A DNA stretch of 64,000 bases from Aquilonibacter sp963820185 (lineage in GTDB: Bacteria > Vulcanimicrobiota > Vulcanimicrobiia > Vulcanimicrobiales > Vulcanimicrobiaceae): the NCBI GenBank assembly GCA_963820185.1, contig CAWFYV010000003.1:425066-489065 (forward strand), in the 5' to 3' direction. The translations under genes and the position numbers were made by a program. The notes under the pieces were generated by a model. It did not search any database. It worked only from the letters and a program-made list of their open reading frames with translations, and was not told the DNA's origin. Below are positions 52,090 through 61,105 of the stretch, one piece after another (the stretch's first letter is position 1; each line of letters begins with the position of its first letter).

Positions 52090-53604
52090 ATGTCAACGAA
52101 ACAAGGCCAGTCACTGGAGCAAGGTCATGCGGACGCTGACCTCAGCGGGAACGGACGAGTAGTCCGCCCGCCTCTCATCGTTGTCGGAATGCATCGCTCG
52201 GGTACATCATTCATCGCATCGTTGCTGCACGCAGCCGGTCTTGACATGGGATCGCGACTAATGCCGGCTGCACGCGGTAACGAGCGCGGCCACTTCGAGA
52301 ACATGGACTTCGTCGAGTTTCACATGCGCGAACTTCGCCTTTCCGGCTACGACGACTCCGGATGGACGACCCTTCACACGCTGACGCTTTCCGACGAGGC
52401 AACATCCGAGGCGCACGATCTCATTGAGACTAACGCGCGCAGTTCCGCTTGGGGCTGGAAGGATCCGCGTACGACGCTCTTTCTTGATTTCTGGTCGGGC
52501 GTCGTGTCCGAAGCGAACTATTTGTACGTGTATCGCGAACCCAGTGAGGTGATCGACTCACTCTATCGTCGCGGCGACGAATCGATTCGTCTCACCCCGG
52601 AACTAGCGGCGCGGGCATATATCACACACAACGATATGATGCTCGACCACGCGCGCAGGCATCGCGCGCAGGGCATCATTGCCAATGTTTCGGCAGTCGC
52701 GCGCGATCCCAAGTACTTTCTCGCAATGCTCGCCGAAAAGCTCGGCGTCAACCTGAACGTGCACGCTCCCTCCACGTTTGAGGGAGAATTGATGCAGACG
52801 ATTGCTTCCGATGATCCGCGAGCGACACTATTGCGTCATCACGTTCCCGAAATCGAGCGTTTGTACGCAAGGCTGGAAAGCGCGGCGGATATTCCATCAA
52901 CGACGGGCGAGCGTAAACATGCGTCAGCACGCGTAGTGAAAGATGCGTTCTTCAATGATTGGCTACTTGCAAACAAGCGCGAAGCCGAGTCGGCCCAACG
53001 CGATGCCGAGCTCAGCAAGCAATTGGAAGCAGCGAAGGCGACGCTCGATGAGCTTGAAGCGAGCAACGCGAAGCGGGGCGAGTACTTAGAGGAAGCCGAG
53101 CGGCTTCTGACGGCCGAACGTGCGGCACGCGAGGCTGAACTGCAGCGTATACACGACGAGCGTGCGGCGCGCGAGGCTGAACTGCAGCGTATACACGACG
53201 AGCGTGCGGCGCGCGAAGCTGAGGTGCAGCGTGTTCGCAACGAGGTCGAGCGGGCCGAGCGTGCGGCACGCGAAGCTGAAGTGCAAAGTATGCGCGATGA
53301 GGTCGAACGGGCCGCTACTCGGGAGCGCGACGCCCTTGCGCAGAATGTCGACCTTCGCGCCGCGATCGCAGATCTCGAAGGACAGACGGAAAGGGCGCGC
53401 CACCATATAGAAAATCTCGAGCAGCGATTAGAGCACACGACCCGCGAGTTCACCACTCAGACCGAAGCGTTGATCGCGGCTACGCGCGCCGAAAGCGATA
53501 GAGTTGCGTTTCTGATCGCCACAGTGCAGTCAAGCAGATTCTGGAAAATCAAACGTGGCATCAACCGTCTACTTCGGTCCCTGGGCTTGAGAGCGCAGGA
53601 GTGA
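52090..53604 (+). CDS. Sulfotransferase with long coiled-coil tail
   Basis: The first 240 residues form a PAPS-binding sulfotransferase domain: LIVVGMHRSGTSFIASLLHA as the 5' site and YVYREPSEVIDSLYRRGD as the 3' site. Residues 300-480 are a highly charged coiled coil made of Arg/Glu/Ala repeats. The last 20 residues (SSRFWKIKRGINRLLRSLG) form a basic amphipathic helix like the tails of membrane-associated glycosyltransferases. The start is uncertain: ATG 52090 after AAGGAAG, or the GTGs at 52063 and 52072 after GGAGGAG. The tail may hold the enzyme at a membrane glycan-assembly site. Confidence 0.76.
   Translation: MSTKQGQSLEQGHADADLSGNGRVVRPPLIVVGMHRSGTSFIASLLHAAGLDMGSRLMPAARGNERGHFENMDFVEFHMRELRLSGYDDSGWTTLHTLTLSDEATSEAHDLIETNARSSAWGWKDPRTTLFLDFWSGVVSEANYLYVYREPSEVIDSLYRRGDESIRLTPELAARAYITHNDMMLDHARRHRAQGIIANVSAVARDPKYFLAMLAEKLGVNLNVHAPSTFEGELMQTIASDDPRATLLRHHVPEIERLYARLESAADIPSTTGERKHASARVVKDAFFNDWLLANKREAESAQRDAELSKQLEAAKATLDELEASNAKRGEYLEEAERLLTAERAAREAELQRIHDERAAREAELQRIHDERAAREAEVQRVRNEVERAERAAREAEVQSMRDEVERAATRERDALAQNVDLRAAIADLEGQTERARHHIENLEQRLEHTTREFTTQTEALIAATRAESDRVAFLIATVQSSRFWKIKRGINRLLRSLGLRAQE
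53119..53202 (+). repeat. Tandem 42-bp repeat in the coiled-coil region
   Basis: Two nearly identical 42-bp copies (53119-53160 and 53161-53202) each encode RAAREAELQRIHDE, differing at one base. Diverged further copies continue to about 53310. They are in frame, so copy number can change without breaking the gene. Confidence 0.85.
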
Positions 53605-54433
53605 GATAGGCGGCTATCCCCGCTTCCCAATCCGGCATGGTAATGCCGAGCGCTTCGAGCTTGCGATTCGCGAGAGCAGAATAACTCGGACGGCGCGCCG
53701 CCACTTTCCAATCCGATGCGCTAATCGGTTCGATTGTCCCCTCGACCCCTGCGAGCTCTAGCACTTTCGCGGCATACTCGTACCAACTGATTGCGCCGGC
53801 ATTGCAAGCATGATAGAGACCGTACTCACCGGTCGCGACGAGCGATCGGATCGCTTCTGCGAGATGACCCGCGAAGGTGGGAGACGCAATCACGTCGCTC
53901 ACCGCACGAGTCGTTTCGCCGGAACGCGCCTGCTTGATGACACGATCGATGAACGTCCCCTTACTCTTCGACGCCGCCGCACCGTATACGCCGCACGTTC
54001 GAATCACATAGGCCTTTGCGTTGCGCCGCAGCACCAACAGCTCGCCCGCGAACTTCGAGACGGCGTAGACCGAGAGCGGACGCGGCACATCTTCTTCTGT
54101 ATATGGGGCCTTCTTGGCGCCATCGAACACGTAGTCCGTGCTGATCGTGACAAATGAAATCGATCGCTGCTCGCAGATCGCCGCCATTGCATCGACGGCG
54201 CTCGCGTTGGCGGCAAACGCCGCGGCCGGCTGCGATTCGCAGGCGTCCACGTTATGAAACGCCGCGCAGTTCACGACGAGGTCTGCACGATGGATGTCGA
54301 CGACCCGCGCTATCGCGTCAGCGTCCAAAATATCCAGGTCTGCGTGCGAGGGAGCGAGAATCGCGTCGCCGGCCCAGCGCGCGCGGATCTCCGTGCCGAG
54401 TTGCCCCGACCCGCCGAGGAGCACAACGTTCAT
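53561..54433 (-). CDS. rmlD: dTDP-4-dehydrorhamnose reductase
   Basis: The 290-residue SDR performs the last step of dTDP-L-rhamnose synthesis. It has LLGGSGQLG near the start, VNCAAFHNVDACE, TDYVFDGAKKAPYTEED and the YAVSKFAGE Tyr/Lys motif. The coding end overlaps the convergent sulfotransferase gene by 44 bp. It diverges from rmlC with 32 bp between the starts. rmlA is about 4.3 kb away, and rmlB is not in the window. Confidence 0.93.
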   Translation of the reverse strand: MNVVLLGGSGQLGTEIRARWAGDAILAPSHADLDILDADAIARVVDIHRADLVVNCAAFHNVDACESQPAAAFAANASAVDAMAAICEQRSISFVTISTDYVFDGAKKAPYTEEDVPRPLSVYAVSKFAGELLVLRRNAKAYVIRTCGVYGAAASKSKGTFIDRVIKQARSGETTRAVSDVIASPTFAGHLAEAIRSLVATGEYGLYHACNAGAISWYEYAAKVLELAGVEGTIEPISASDWKVAARRPSYSALANRKLEALGITMPDWEAGIAAYLTPALSSPGTEVDG

Positions 54434-54465
54434 AGCGAGGAGATACGACGAACAGTGGAGCGCGC

Positions 54466-55002
54466 ATGCAAGTAGAACCGCTATCCGTCGCCGGAGCCCT
54501 AAAAATCACGCCTCGCGCTTTTGGGGACGATCGCGGGTACTTCAAAGAGGCATTTCGGTCATCGGCCTATGCGCAGCTCGGCCTGCGGGAGCCGTTCGTG
54601 CAAGATAACGTCTCGCTTTCAAAGGCGCGCGTGCTTCGCGGGCTCCACGGCGACGTTCGTATGGCGAAACTGGTCCAAGTCTTGCGCGGGAGCGCCTTTG
54701 ACGTCATCGCCGATTTGCGAAAGGACAGCCCTTCGTACGCGCAATGGACCGCAGTGACGCTCGAGGCGGCCTCGCACGCGCAACTCTATATTCCGGCCGG
54801 CTGTCTCCACGGCTTCCTGGCCCTCGAAGACGACACCCTGTTGACGTACAAACAGACCGCCGAGTACGATCCGGCTGCCGAAATCGGCATCGCCTGGAAC
54901 GACCCGGACCTGGCGATCGAATGGCCGCTGGCAGGAGCGGCCCCGATCCTCAGCGCGAAGGACGCGAGCAATCCGACCCTGCGGCAACGGGGCCTTCTGT
55001 AA
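54466..55002 (+). CDS. rmlC: dTDP-4-dehydrorhamnose 3,5-epimerase
   Basis: The 178-residue cupin-type epimerase has RGYFKEAF, the catalytic His61 in VLRGLHGD, Lys68, and YIPAGCLHGFLALED. A late TYKQTAEYDP includes the conserved Tyr134. It converts dTDP-4-keto-6-deoxyglucose to the L-rhamno form. ATG at 54466 follows GGAG at five bases. The sigma factor gene starts 55 bp downstream. Confidence 0.93.
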   Translation: MQVEPLSVAGALKITPRAFGDDRGYFKEAFRSSAYAQLGLREPFVQDNVSLSKARVLRGLHGDVRMAKLVQVLRGSAFDVIADLRKDSPSYAQWTAVTLEAASHAQLYIPAGCLHGFLALEDDTLLTYKQTAEYDPAAEIGIAWNDPDLAIEWPLAGAAPILSAKDASNPTLRQRGLL

Positions 55003-55057
55003 CAAAGAGGTTGGCTGGGAGTAACACTGGCCAGAGCCACTGGAAGAAAAGAGAGGG

Positions 55058-55690
55058 ATGGCCATCGAGGCGCAGAGCGACGAAGCTCTGGTCCGGCGCA
55101 TCCGCGACGGCGAGCAAGAGCTTTTCACCGTCCTGGTCGACCGGTACAAGCGCGGCATCGCAAATTTCATCGGCGCGAGCGTCCGCTGCGCACCGGATGT
55201 GTCCGACCTCTCGCAGGAGACGTTCTTGCGAGCATACGCGCACCTCGGCACATTTAATCCGCAACTGGGTCGATTCTCGACCTGGATTTATCAAATTGCG
55301 CGCAACGTCGTGCGCACGCACTTGGGCAAATCGCTGCGCCGGCCGCCTACGCAAGAGCTTCCCGAAGAACAAACGCTGGAGAACACGCTTGCAGATACCT
55401 CGGCCGAGTCCGATCCGGCCGGTGGCATTCTGCGCGCTGAGGCCGAGCGTGAACTGCGCGCCGCCTTGGCCGAGCTTCCCGAACGCACGCGCACCGTGCT
55501 TGCACTACGTTATTTCGACAACATGGAGTATCACACCATCGCTAGCACCCTCGGGCTCTCGCTCGGCAACGTGAAGACACTGATCCACCGCGGGAAAATC
55601 GCGCTCGCACGCAAGATGCAGGAACGCGATGCGCGCAAGCGCTCGGGTTCTCACGAGAAGGGAGGCATGCGTGCGCTGCTCCTCGTGTGA
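55058..55690 (+). CDS. ECF-type RNA polymerase sigma factor
   Basis: The 210-residue sigma-70 factor has region 2 with DLSQETFLRAYAHLGTF and FSTWIYQIARN, and region 4 with LPERTRTVLALRYFDNMEY and a helix-turn-helix at TLGLSLGNVKTLIHRGK. The next gene overlaps it by 20 bp and encodes an anti-sigma factor, the usual partner. Which envelope genes it controls cannot be read from this window. Confidence 0.93.
   Translation: MAIEAQSDEALVRRIRDGEQELFTVLVDRYKRGIANFIGASVRCAPDVSDLSQETFLRAYAHLGTFNPQLGRFSTWIYQIARNVVRTHLGKSLRRPPTQELPEEQTLENTLADTSAESDPAGGILRAEAERELRAALAELPERTRTVLALRYFDNMEYHTIASTLGLSLGNVKTLIHRGKIALARKMQERDARKRSGSHEKGGMRALLLV
55661..55665 (+). promoter_or_regulatory. Ribosome binding site inside the sigma gene
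   Basis: GGAGG lies five bases before GTG 55671 and fixes the anti-sigma start inside the sigma coding end. Confidence 0.7.
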
Positions 55691-56222
55691 ACCGCTGCTC
55701 GATCGCTACGTCGAAGGCACGCTGAACGCACGCGAAATGGCGCGCGTGTCGACGCATCTGCGTACATGCGAGCACTGCGAAGGGTTGCTCACCGAATTGC
55801 GCGTGGTCGATGCACTGCTAGCAACGACGGCGCCGGTTGAGCTTGCGCCCAACTTCACGTTTGCAGTTATGGCTGAAGCACGCACGACGCCGATGCGCGT
55901 GCGGCGTCCGCTCTCGCTGTGGGCCGTGCTCACGTTCTACATTGTCGGCGCGTGGATTGCGCTCAGCGGCCTCTACGCCGTTTTCGGCACGCGCGTGCCG
56001 TATCTCGCTGCAACCGGTGGCGCGTTCGCGCGTACGACAACGCAGAATCTCGGCGCGCTCTCCGCAACAGCCCGCGGTTTAAGCTCGGCGACCCCGTTCG
56101 TGCTTGGCGGAGCGATCGGCATTCTTTTGCTCGATGCACTGCTGCTTGCCGGCGCGCTCTTTCTCTATCGCGCCGCACACATGCGGCTCGCTGCTCGCGC
56201 TTCGCGTTCGGAGACCGTATGA
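55671..56222 (+). CDS. Membrane anti-sigma factor with zinc-binding motif
   Basis: The 183-residue product has the ZAS motif HLRTCEHCEGLL (H-x3-C-x2-C) after CSSCEPLLDRY near its start. Two membrane segments follow at about 80-105 and 140-165. It would hold the sigma factor at the membrane until a signal arrives. The GTG start lies within the sigma gene. Its stop overlaps the next ATG (ATGA), so all three genes are coupled. Confidence 0.87.
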   Translation: MRCSSCEPLLDRYVEGTLNAREMARVSTHLRTCEHCEGLLTELRVVDALLATTAPVELAPNFTFAVMAEARTTPMRVRRPLSLWAVLTFYIVGAWIALSGLYAVFGTRVPYLAATGGAFARTTTQNLGALSATARGLSSATPFVLGGAIGILLLDALLLAGALFLYRAAHMRLAARASRSETV

Positions 56223-57054
56223 AGGTCGTAATTGCATTCTTGATGGCGATGGCCGCGACGACGGCCTTTGCCATGGCCGACCCAAAGAGCGTCGATCACG
56301 GCGGCACGTACGTTGGTAACGTTGTCGTCGAACAGGGTCAAGTAATTGATGGCGATCTCAACGTCGCTTGGGTGATGCAACGATCGAGGGCACGGTCGAT
56401 GGCGACGTCAACGTCTTCGGCGGCAATGTCATCAATCGCGGGCACATTACCGGCGAGTCGCATGCGATCCTCGGCGACGTCGTGCAAGACGTCGTACCGT
56501 GGGCGCCGAGTAGCGAAAGTTACGGCGGCTATATGGCCGATCACCGGCTGTGGTGGCGCATCGCGTGGGACGTTATCGCCCTCGTGGTTTTCTTGATCTT
56601 TCCGCTGCGCACGCGAATGGCGCTGGATCGGCTCGAGCAGCATCCCGCGATCGCGACGCTTGCGGGTCTCTGTGGCTGGGTCGCAGTCGTTCCGGTTTCG
56701 CTGCTCTTGCTCTTCAGCCTGATCCTCATTCCGCTCATTCCGGTCGAGTTTGTCCTGCTCATGGTTGGGTCGTTCGTGGGACAGGCTGCGCTTGCGCTGT
56801 TGGTTGGACGACGCTTCTACGAACTGATCGCGCCGAGGGCGACGCCAACACCGCTGATCGCGCTCGTCATCGGACTCGCGCTGCTGACGGCGGCTGAATT
56901 GGTGCCGGTTCTGGGTATCATGATCACGTTGCTGATTATGCTGGTGGGCCTGGGGGCCGTGCTTTTGACCTTTGTGCCGGACTGGAACGTCCCGGGAGCC
57001 CCCGGCACGCCGCCGCGCAGTGCGATAGGCGGACCGCCCATGCCCGTCGGCTAA
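56219..57054 (+). pseudogene. Bactofilin-like exported membrane protein, frameshifted
   Basis: The frame starts MKVVIAFLMAMAATTAFAMA, a signal peptide, then runs to IDGDLNV. Near 56366 one base is missing. In the next frame it continues GDATIEGTVDGDVNVFGGNV, the glycine-valine repeat of polymer-forming (bactofilin-like) beta helices, followed by about four membrane segments to 57054. The restored length is about 278 residues. It is coupled to the anti-sigma gene. Bactofilin-like proteins with membrane parts are common in such sigma operons; no function is proven. The shift could be an assembly error. Confidence 0.78.
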
Positions 57055-57068
57055 TATACCCCGAGGCC

Positions 57069-58280
57069 ATGACCACCCACATCTCACGTGGCGCGAAGTT
57101 CGCGCAGCGCACTGCTCACCTCCGCGCGTCAACCATCCGCGAGATGCTGAAGGTCACTCAGCAACCGGACATTATTTCCTTCGGCGGCGGTTTGCCGGCA
57201 CCGGAACTGTTTCCGACGCGTGAGATCGCGCAGTGCACGGCCGAGGTGATGGAAGAAGACGGTGCCGCGGCATTACAATACGGGGTCACCGAAGGCATCC
57301 CCCAGATGCGTTCGTGGGTCGCAGACCGTCTCTCGCATCGCTTGCGCAAGCCTTTCGATCCGTCGGAGATTCTGATCGTCAATGGTTCGCAGCAAGGGCT
57401 CGATCTGATCGGGAAGATCTTTCTCGATCCGGGGGATCACGTGGTATGCGAGCATCCGACATATTTGGGTGCGATTCAAGCCTTCGACGCGTATCAGGCC
57501 CGTTATCTTGCGGTGGAGACCGACGAGGACGGCATCGTGCCGCACTCGCTCGAGCGCGTGCTCGAACGCGCCGATCCGTTTCCGAAATTTCTCTACGTCA
57601 TTCCGAACTTTCAGAACCCAACGGGACGCACGCTTGCAGCCGACCGCCGCGAAGCGATCGTGCGCATCTGCGAACGCTTCGATTTGCCAATTGTAGAGGA
57701 CGATCCGTACGGTGAACTGCGCTTCGAGGGCGAGGATCTGCCGGCGCTCTCCTCGTTTACGTCGAGTGGTTGCGTGATCTACTCGGGCACCGGAAGTAAG
57801 ATCCTGGCGCCCGGCTTGCGCGTCGCGTGGCTTGCGATTCCCGACCATGACGTGCGCGATAAGATCGCCCTCGCGAAGCAGGGGACCGACTTGCAGACCG
57901 GCTCGCTCGCCCAGTTCGTTTTCCACCGGTACGTGGCCAAGGCCGAGGCCTTTGAGGCCCACGTCGCGCAAATTGTCACAACCTACCGCCGCCGGCGTGA
58001 TGTGATGGTGGAGGCCCTGCGCGAACACATGCCGGTGGGGTCGCACCATAACCGCCCAAGCGGGGGCATGTTCTTGTGGGCTACCGTCGATCGCATGGAT
58101 ACGACCGCGTTGTTGAAGCTCTCTGCCAAGGAGAAGGTCGTCTTCGTTCCGGGCGTCAGCTTCTATCCGGAGCGCGACGTGCACGACGGCATGCGGTTGA
58201 ATTTCTCGAACGCTTCAGAAGAGAAGATTCGGGAAGGCATCGGCCGCCTCGGCGCCGCAGTACGCGCCTTCAAATCTTAG
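57069..58280 (+). CDS. PLP-dependent aminotransferase, class I (LysN/MocR-core type)
   Basis: The 403-residue enzyme has ISFGGGLPAPELFP, NGSQQGLDLIGKIFLDPGD, the NPTGR loop, EDDPYGELRF and the cofactor lysine in GTGSKILAPGLRVAW. It matches 2-aminoadipate/alpha-amino acid aminotransferases. The substrate is not fixed by sequence. It lies between the sigma operon and a small unknown gene, 14 bp after the former. Confidence 0.91.
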   Translation: MTTHISRGAKFAQRTAHLRASTIREMLKVTQQPDIISFGGGLPAPELFPTREIAQCTAEVMEEDGAAALQYGVTEGIPQMRSWVADRLSHRLRKPFDPSEILIVNGSQQGLDLIGKIFLDPGDHVVCEHPTYLGAIQAFDAYQARYLAVETDEDGIVPHSLERVLERADPFPKFLYVIPNFQNPTGRTLAADRREAIVRICERFDLPIVEDDPYGELRFEGEDLPALSSFTSSGCVIYSGTGSKILAPGLRVAWLAIPDHDVRDKIALAKQGTDLQTGSLAQFVFHRYVAKAEAFEAHVAQIVTTYRRRRDVMVEALREHMPVGSHHNRPSGGMFLWATVDRMDTTALLKLSAKEKVVFVPGVSFYPERDVHDGMRLNFSNASEEKIREGIGRLGAAVRAFKS

Positions 58281-58307
58281 CTAACCTCCCATCGTAAGGA
58301 GCAGTTC

Positions 58308-58751
58308 GTGGCAGCTTTCGTGACCGGTATCGCGCAGACGCAGGATGTGGATGAGCTCGAGAAGCTTCTCGGTGCCATTCCGGGGGTCGATCACTCGAAG
58401 TTTGTGGTGATCACGAAGTGCGAACGGACCGACGAACACGAAGATTCATTTCTCGAGTTTGCGCACGCGGCCGAAGTCGAAGGCACGAATGCCCTGATTC
58501 TTGGCAGCGGTGGCACGGGCGTCCCGGACATCAATCAGCCCGGCACGATCCAGCTCGGCTACCTCGGTCATCCGCACGTCGTACAGCATTGCGGTAACCT
58601 ACCGATCCCCGAGGACGAGGCCGACAACTACAACGACGCGATCGACAACGGTCGGTCGGTTATTGCGTATCCCGTCGACGGCGATGCTACCGCGGTACAA
58701 ACGGCAATGCACAACGCGGGACTCGCCCACGTTAAAACCTTTAGGGGCTAG
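58308..58751 (+). CDS. Conserved-looking hypothetical protein
   Basis: The 147-residue soluble, acidic protein is not recognised. It starts at GTG 58308 after AAGGAG. It has a VVITKCERTDEHEDSF region, a glycine-rich ILGSGGTGVPD loop and no membrane segment. Its stop codon overlaps the stop of the convergent rmlA gene (CTAG). Confidence 0.7.
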   Translation: MAAFVTGIAQTQDVDELEKLLGAIPGVDHSKFVVITKCERTDEHEDSFLEFAHAAEVEGTNALILGSGGTGVPDINQPGTIQLGYLGHPHVVQHCGNLPIPEDEADNYNDAIDNGRSVIAYPVDGDATAVQTAMHNAGLAHVKTFRG

Positions 58752-59476
58752 TTCGCCGCGCGGCGTGCGAGCGCCACGAGTTCGTTCGCCCGGAACAGTG
58801 ACTCGAATTGCCCCGCGTCCGTCCACCAACCACTCAAAACATCGTACCGCAGGTCGCCTCTTGCAATGTAATCGTTGTTCACGTCGGTAATTTCGAGTTC
58901 TCCGCGCGACGACGGCTTTAGACGATTACAAAGCTCGAAAACGTGGCGGTCGTACATATAGATACCGGTTACCGCGTAACGGCTTTTCGGTGCAACGGGC
59001 TTTTCCTCAATTCGCACGATCCGATCGCCGTCCAATTCCGGGCAACCGAAGCGCTCGGGATCGTCTACTTCCTTAAGTAAAATGCGCGCGCCTGAATCCT
59101 GCGCCGCGAATTTTTCAACGAATGGGCGGATATCATCTTGAATGATATTGTCGCCGAGGATGACGACAAGGCGCTCTCCCTCCGCGAAATGTTCGCAAAG
59201 CTTGAGCGCATCGGCTATCCCGCCTTCGCCCTCTTGATAGGTGTAGTAAATGTCCTTTAAACCGAACGCTTTGCCGTTGCCGAGCAGGCGCAAGAATTCT
59301 CCGGCGGAGTTCCCGCCAGTCACGATCATGATATCCTTTATCCCGGCACGAACAAGCGTCTCGATGGGAAAATAAATCATCGGCTTATCGTAGATCGGGA
59401 GGAGATGTTTGTTCGTAACCTTGGTGAGTGGACGCAAGCGCGAGCCAAGCCCACCGGCGAGAATGACGCCCTTCAC
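58748..59476 (-). CDS. rmlA: Glucose-1-phosphate thymidylyltransferase
   Basis: The 242-residue nucleotidyltransferase has ILAGGLGSRLRPLTKVTNKH, the activating loop LPIYDKPMIYFP, and ILGDNIIQDDI with metal-binding Asp. It makes dTDP-glucose, the first step of dTDP-rhamnose. It is shorter than the usual 290 residues and belongs to the short form without the extra C-terminal helix. It is 9 bp downstream of murJ. Confidence 0.92.
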   Translation of the reverse strand: MKGVILAGGLGSRLRPLTKVTNKHLLPIYDKPMIYFPIETLVRAGIKDIMIVTGGNSAGEFLRLLGNGKAFGLKDIYYTYQEGEGGIADALKLCEHFAEGERLVVILGDNIIQDDIRPFVEKFAAQDSGARILLKEVDDPERFGCPELDGDRIVRIEEKPVAPKSRYAVTGIYMYDRHVFELCNRLKPSSRGELEITDVNNDYIARGDLRYDVLSGWWTDAGQFESLFRANELVALARRAAN

Positions 59477-59485
59477 GAGCCAACC

Positions 59486-61105
59486 TTATGCAATAGGCAC
59501 GTCGCGGTTATCGGGCGCGCTCGGGAGGTTGCGTTCGAACTTCGTCATGATGGCGTTCCAAGCAAGATCGAGTTCTTCGAGGCGAAGAATCCGCGCCATG
59601 GCGATAAAAACCGCACCGCCGATTGCGAGCTGTCCAAAGAGAAACGATGCGCGCCACAACAACGAGCTCTCCGGCTGCACGGCCAGAGAATGGATCCAAA
59701 GCAAGGCAGCAGACATGGCGGCGGATGCGATCGTGACGCGTAACGCTGAAAGCGCAAGCGCCCGCCAATCGAAGCTCTGGACCAATCGCGCGACGAGCGC
59801 CAAGAGCAGCACAGCCTGCATGGCTTGACTAACCGAGTTTGCTAACAACAGGCCGCGGGCGCCGAGCGACGGCAACCAGAGCAATGAAAGCAGGATGTTC
59901 GCAGCAACGCTGATCATCGAGATCGCAACAGGAATCGCCGTTTCCTGACAAGCGAAACAGCACCGCGTCAACACGACGTTTGCGGAAAGAGCAACGAGCC
60001 CGACCGCCGCAAACGGCATGAGACTAGCCGTGAGATCAGTGGCCGCGGGACCGAACGTGCCGCGCTGAAAAAGTGTCTGCACCATAGGGTGCGCCAGCAC
60101 GATCAGGGCGCAAACCGAGGGAATCGCGATGAACAGCACGAGCCGCAGTCCCGTCACGGCACTCTCGGCAACGCCGCGCCGGTTGTTCCTGGCAAACTGT
60201 GCCGCAAGCAACGGGAAAATCACGGTCGCGATCGCGGCGGCAAAGATCTGCTGCGGAAAGTTCACGAGCTTCGTAACGTAGTTCATCCCGGAGATGTATC
60301 CGGTCGGCAGTGTCGAGGCAAAGAAACGGTCGAAGAAAAGGGCAAGTTGGCCGGCGACGCTTCCCACAATGATCGGACCGAGCAGCGACCACATCTTGCG
60401 CAAGCCCGGATGGTGAAGATCGATCGTCAAGCGATAGCGCCCGATCGCGATAAACGCGGGAATTTGCACGAGTAACTGTGCGATGAGCCCCCCAAGCGTA
60501 CCCCAGACGAGCGCGTAAATCCCGAGCTTGTGATTGAAGACGATCACGGTGCCGATCGTGACGACGTTGATGGCAATACCGGTCAACGCAGCCGACCGGA
60601 ACTTGTGATATGCGTTCAGCATCGAGGAAAAGACGCCGCTCAGGCTGACCGTGATGATGCTGGGCATCAAGGCGCGGGTCATGTCGATGGTCGCGGCTAG
60701 CTGCTGGCCGTGGAAGCCCCGCGCAATTAGCGGCACGAAAAACGGTGCGGCCAACCACCCGAGGACCGCGCACGCGGTGAGAATTATCGCGAGCACATTG
60801 ATGATCGTGCTACCGAGCTTCCAGGCCTCGTCCTCGCGCTCGGTTGAAATGTAGTCCGAAAACGTCGGGACCAGTGCGCTCACGAGCGCGCCGTTGAACA
60901 CCCCAAATAGAATCGTCGGAATGGTCGCTGCAGCCAAGAACGTGTCCATCTCCCACTGCGTCCCGTAAAACCGCGCGTTGACCACCTCGCGGGAAAACCC
61001 GAGAAGTGTTGACGCGAACGTGGCCGCCATAACAAAGAGGGTCGACGCCGCGATGGAGCGATGCGATGCAATCGGGGAAGGTACGATTCGGAGCTGTGGC
61101 TTAAT
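59486..61105 (-). CDS. murJ: Lipid II flippase
   Basis: This is a MurJ/MviN protein of about 14 membrane segments that flips peptidoglycan lipid II. Visible landmarks are LLGFSREVVNARFYGTQWEM, NAYHKFRSAALTGI and FQRGTFGPAATDLTASLMPF. The start is unclear. ATG 61165 lies inside the upstream gene and its first 20 residues look out of frame. An ATT at 61105 overlaps the upstream stop and follows AAAGGA. The next ATG, 61030, would cut the first membrane helix. I chose the ATT. Confidence 0.88.
   Translation of the reverse strand: MKPQLRIVPSPIASHRSIAASTLFVMAATFASTLLGFSREVVNARFYGTQWEMDTFLAAATIPTILFGVFNGALVSALVPTFSDYISTEREDEAWKLGSTIINVLAIILTACAVLGWLAAPFFVPLIARGFHGQQLAATIDMTRALMPSIITVSLSGVFSSMLNAYHKFRSAALTGIAINVVTIGTVIVFNHKLGIYALVWGTLGGLIAQLLVQIPAFIAIGRYRLTIDLHHPGLRKMWSLLGPIIVGSVAGQLALFFDRFFASTLPTGYISGMNYVTKLVNFPQQIFAAAIATVIFPLLAAQFARNNRRGVAESAVTGLRLVLFIAIPSVCALIVLAHPMVQTLFQRGTFGPAATDLTASLMPFAAVGLVALSANVVLTRCCFACQETAIPVAISMISVAANILLSLLWLPSLGARGLLLANSVSQAMQAVLLLALVARLVQSFDWRALALSALRVTIASAAMSAALLWIHSLAVQPESSLLWRASFLFGQLAIGGAVFIAMARILRLEELDLAWNAIMTKFERNLPSAPDNRDVPIA

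Noticed and set aside
53119..53310. Tandem repeats considered as a CRISPR array
   Set aside because: Units are directly adjacent without spacers and encode an in-frame coiled coil.
57273..58184. 303-codon minus-strand frame opposite the aminotransferase
   Set aside because: No domain, and the plus-strand PLP enzyme is intact.
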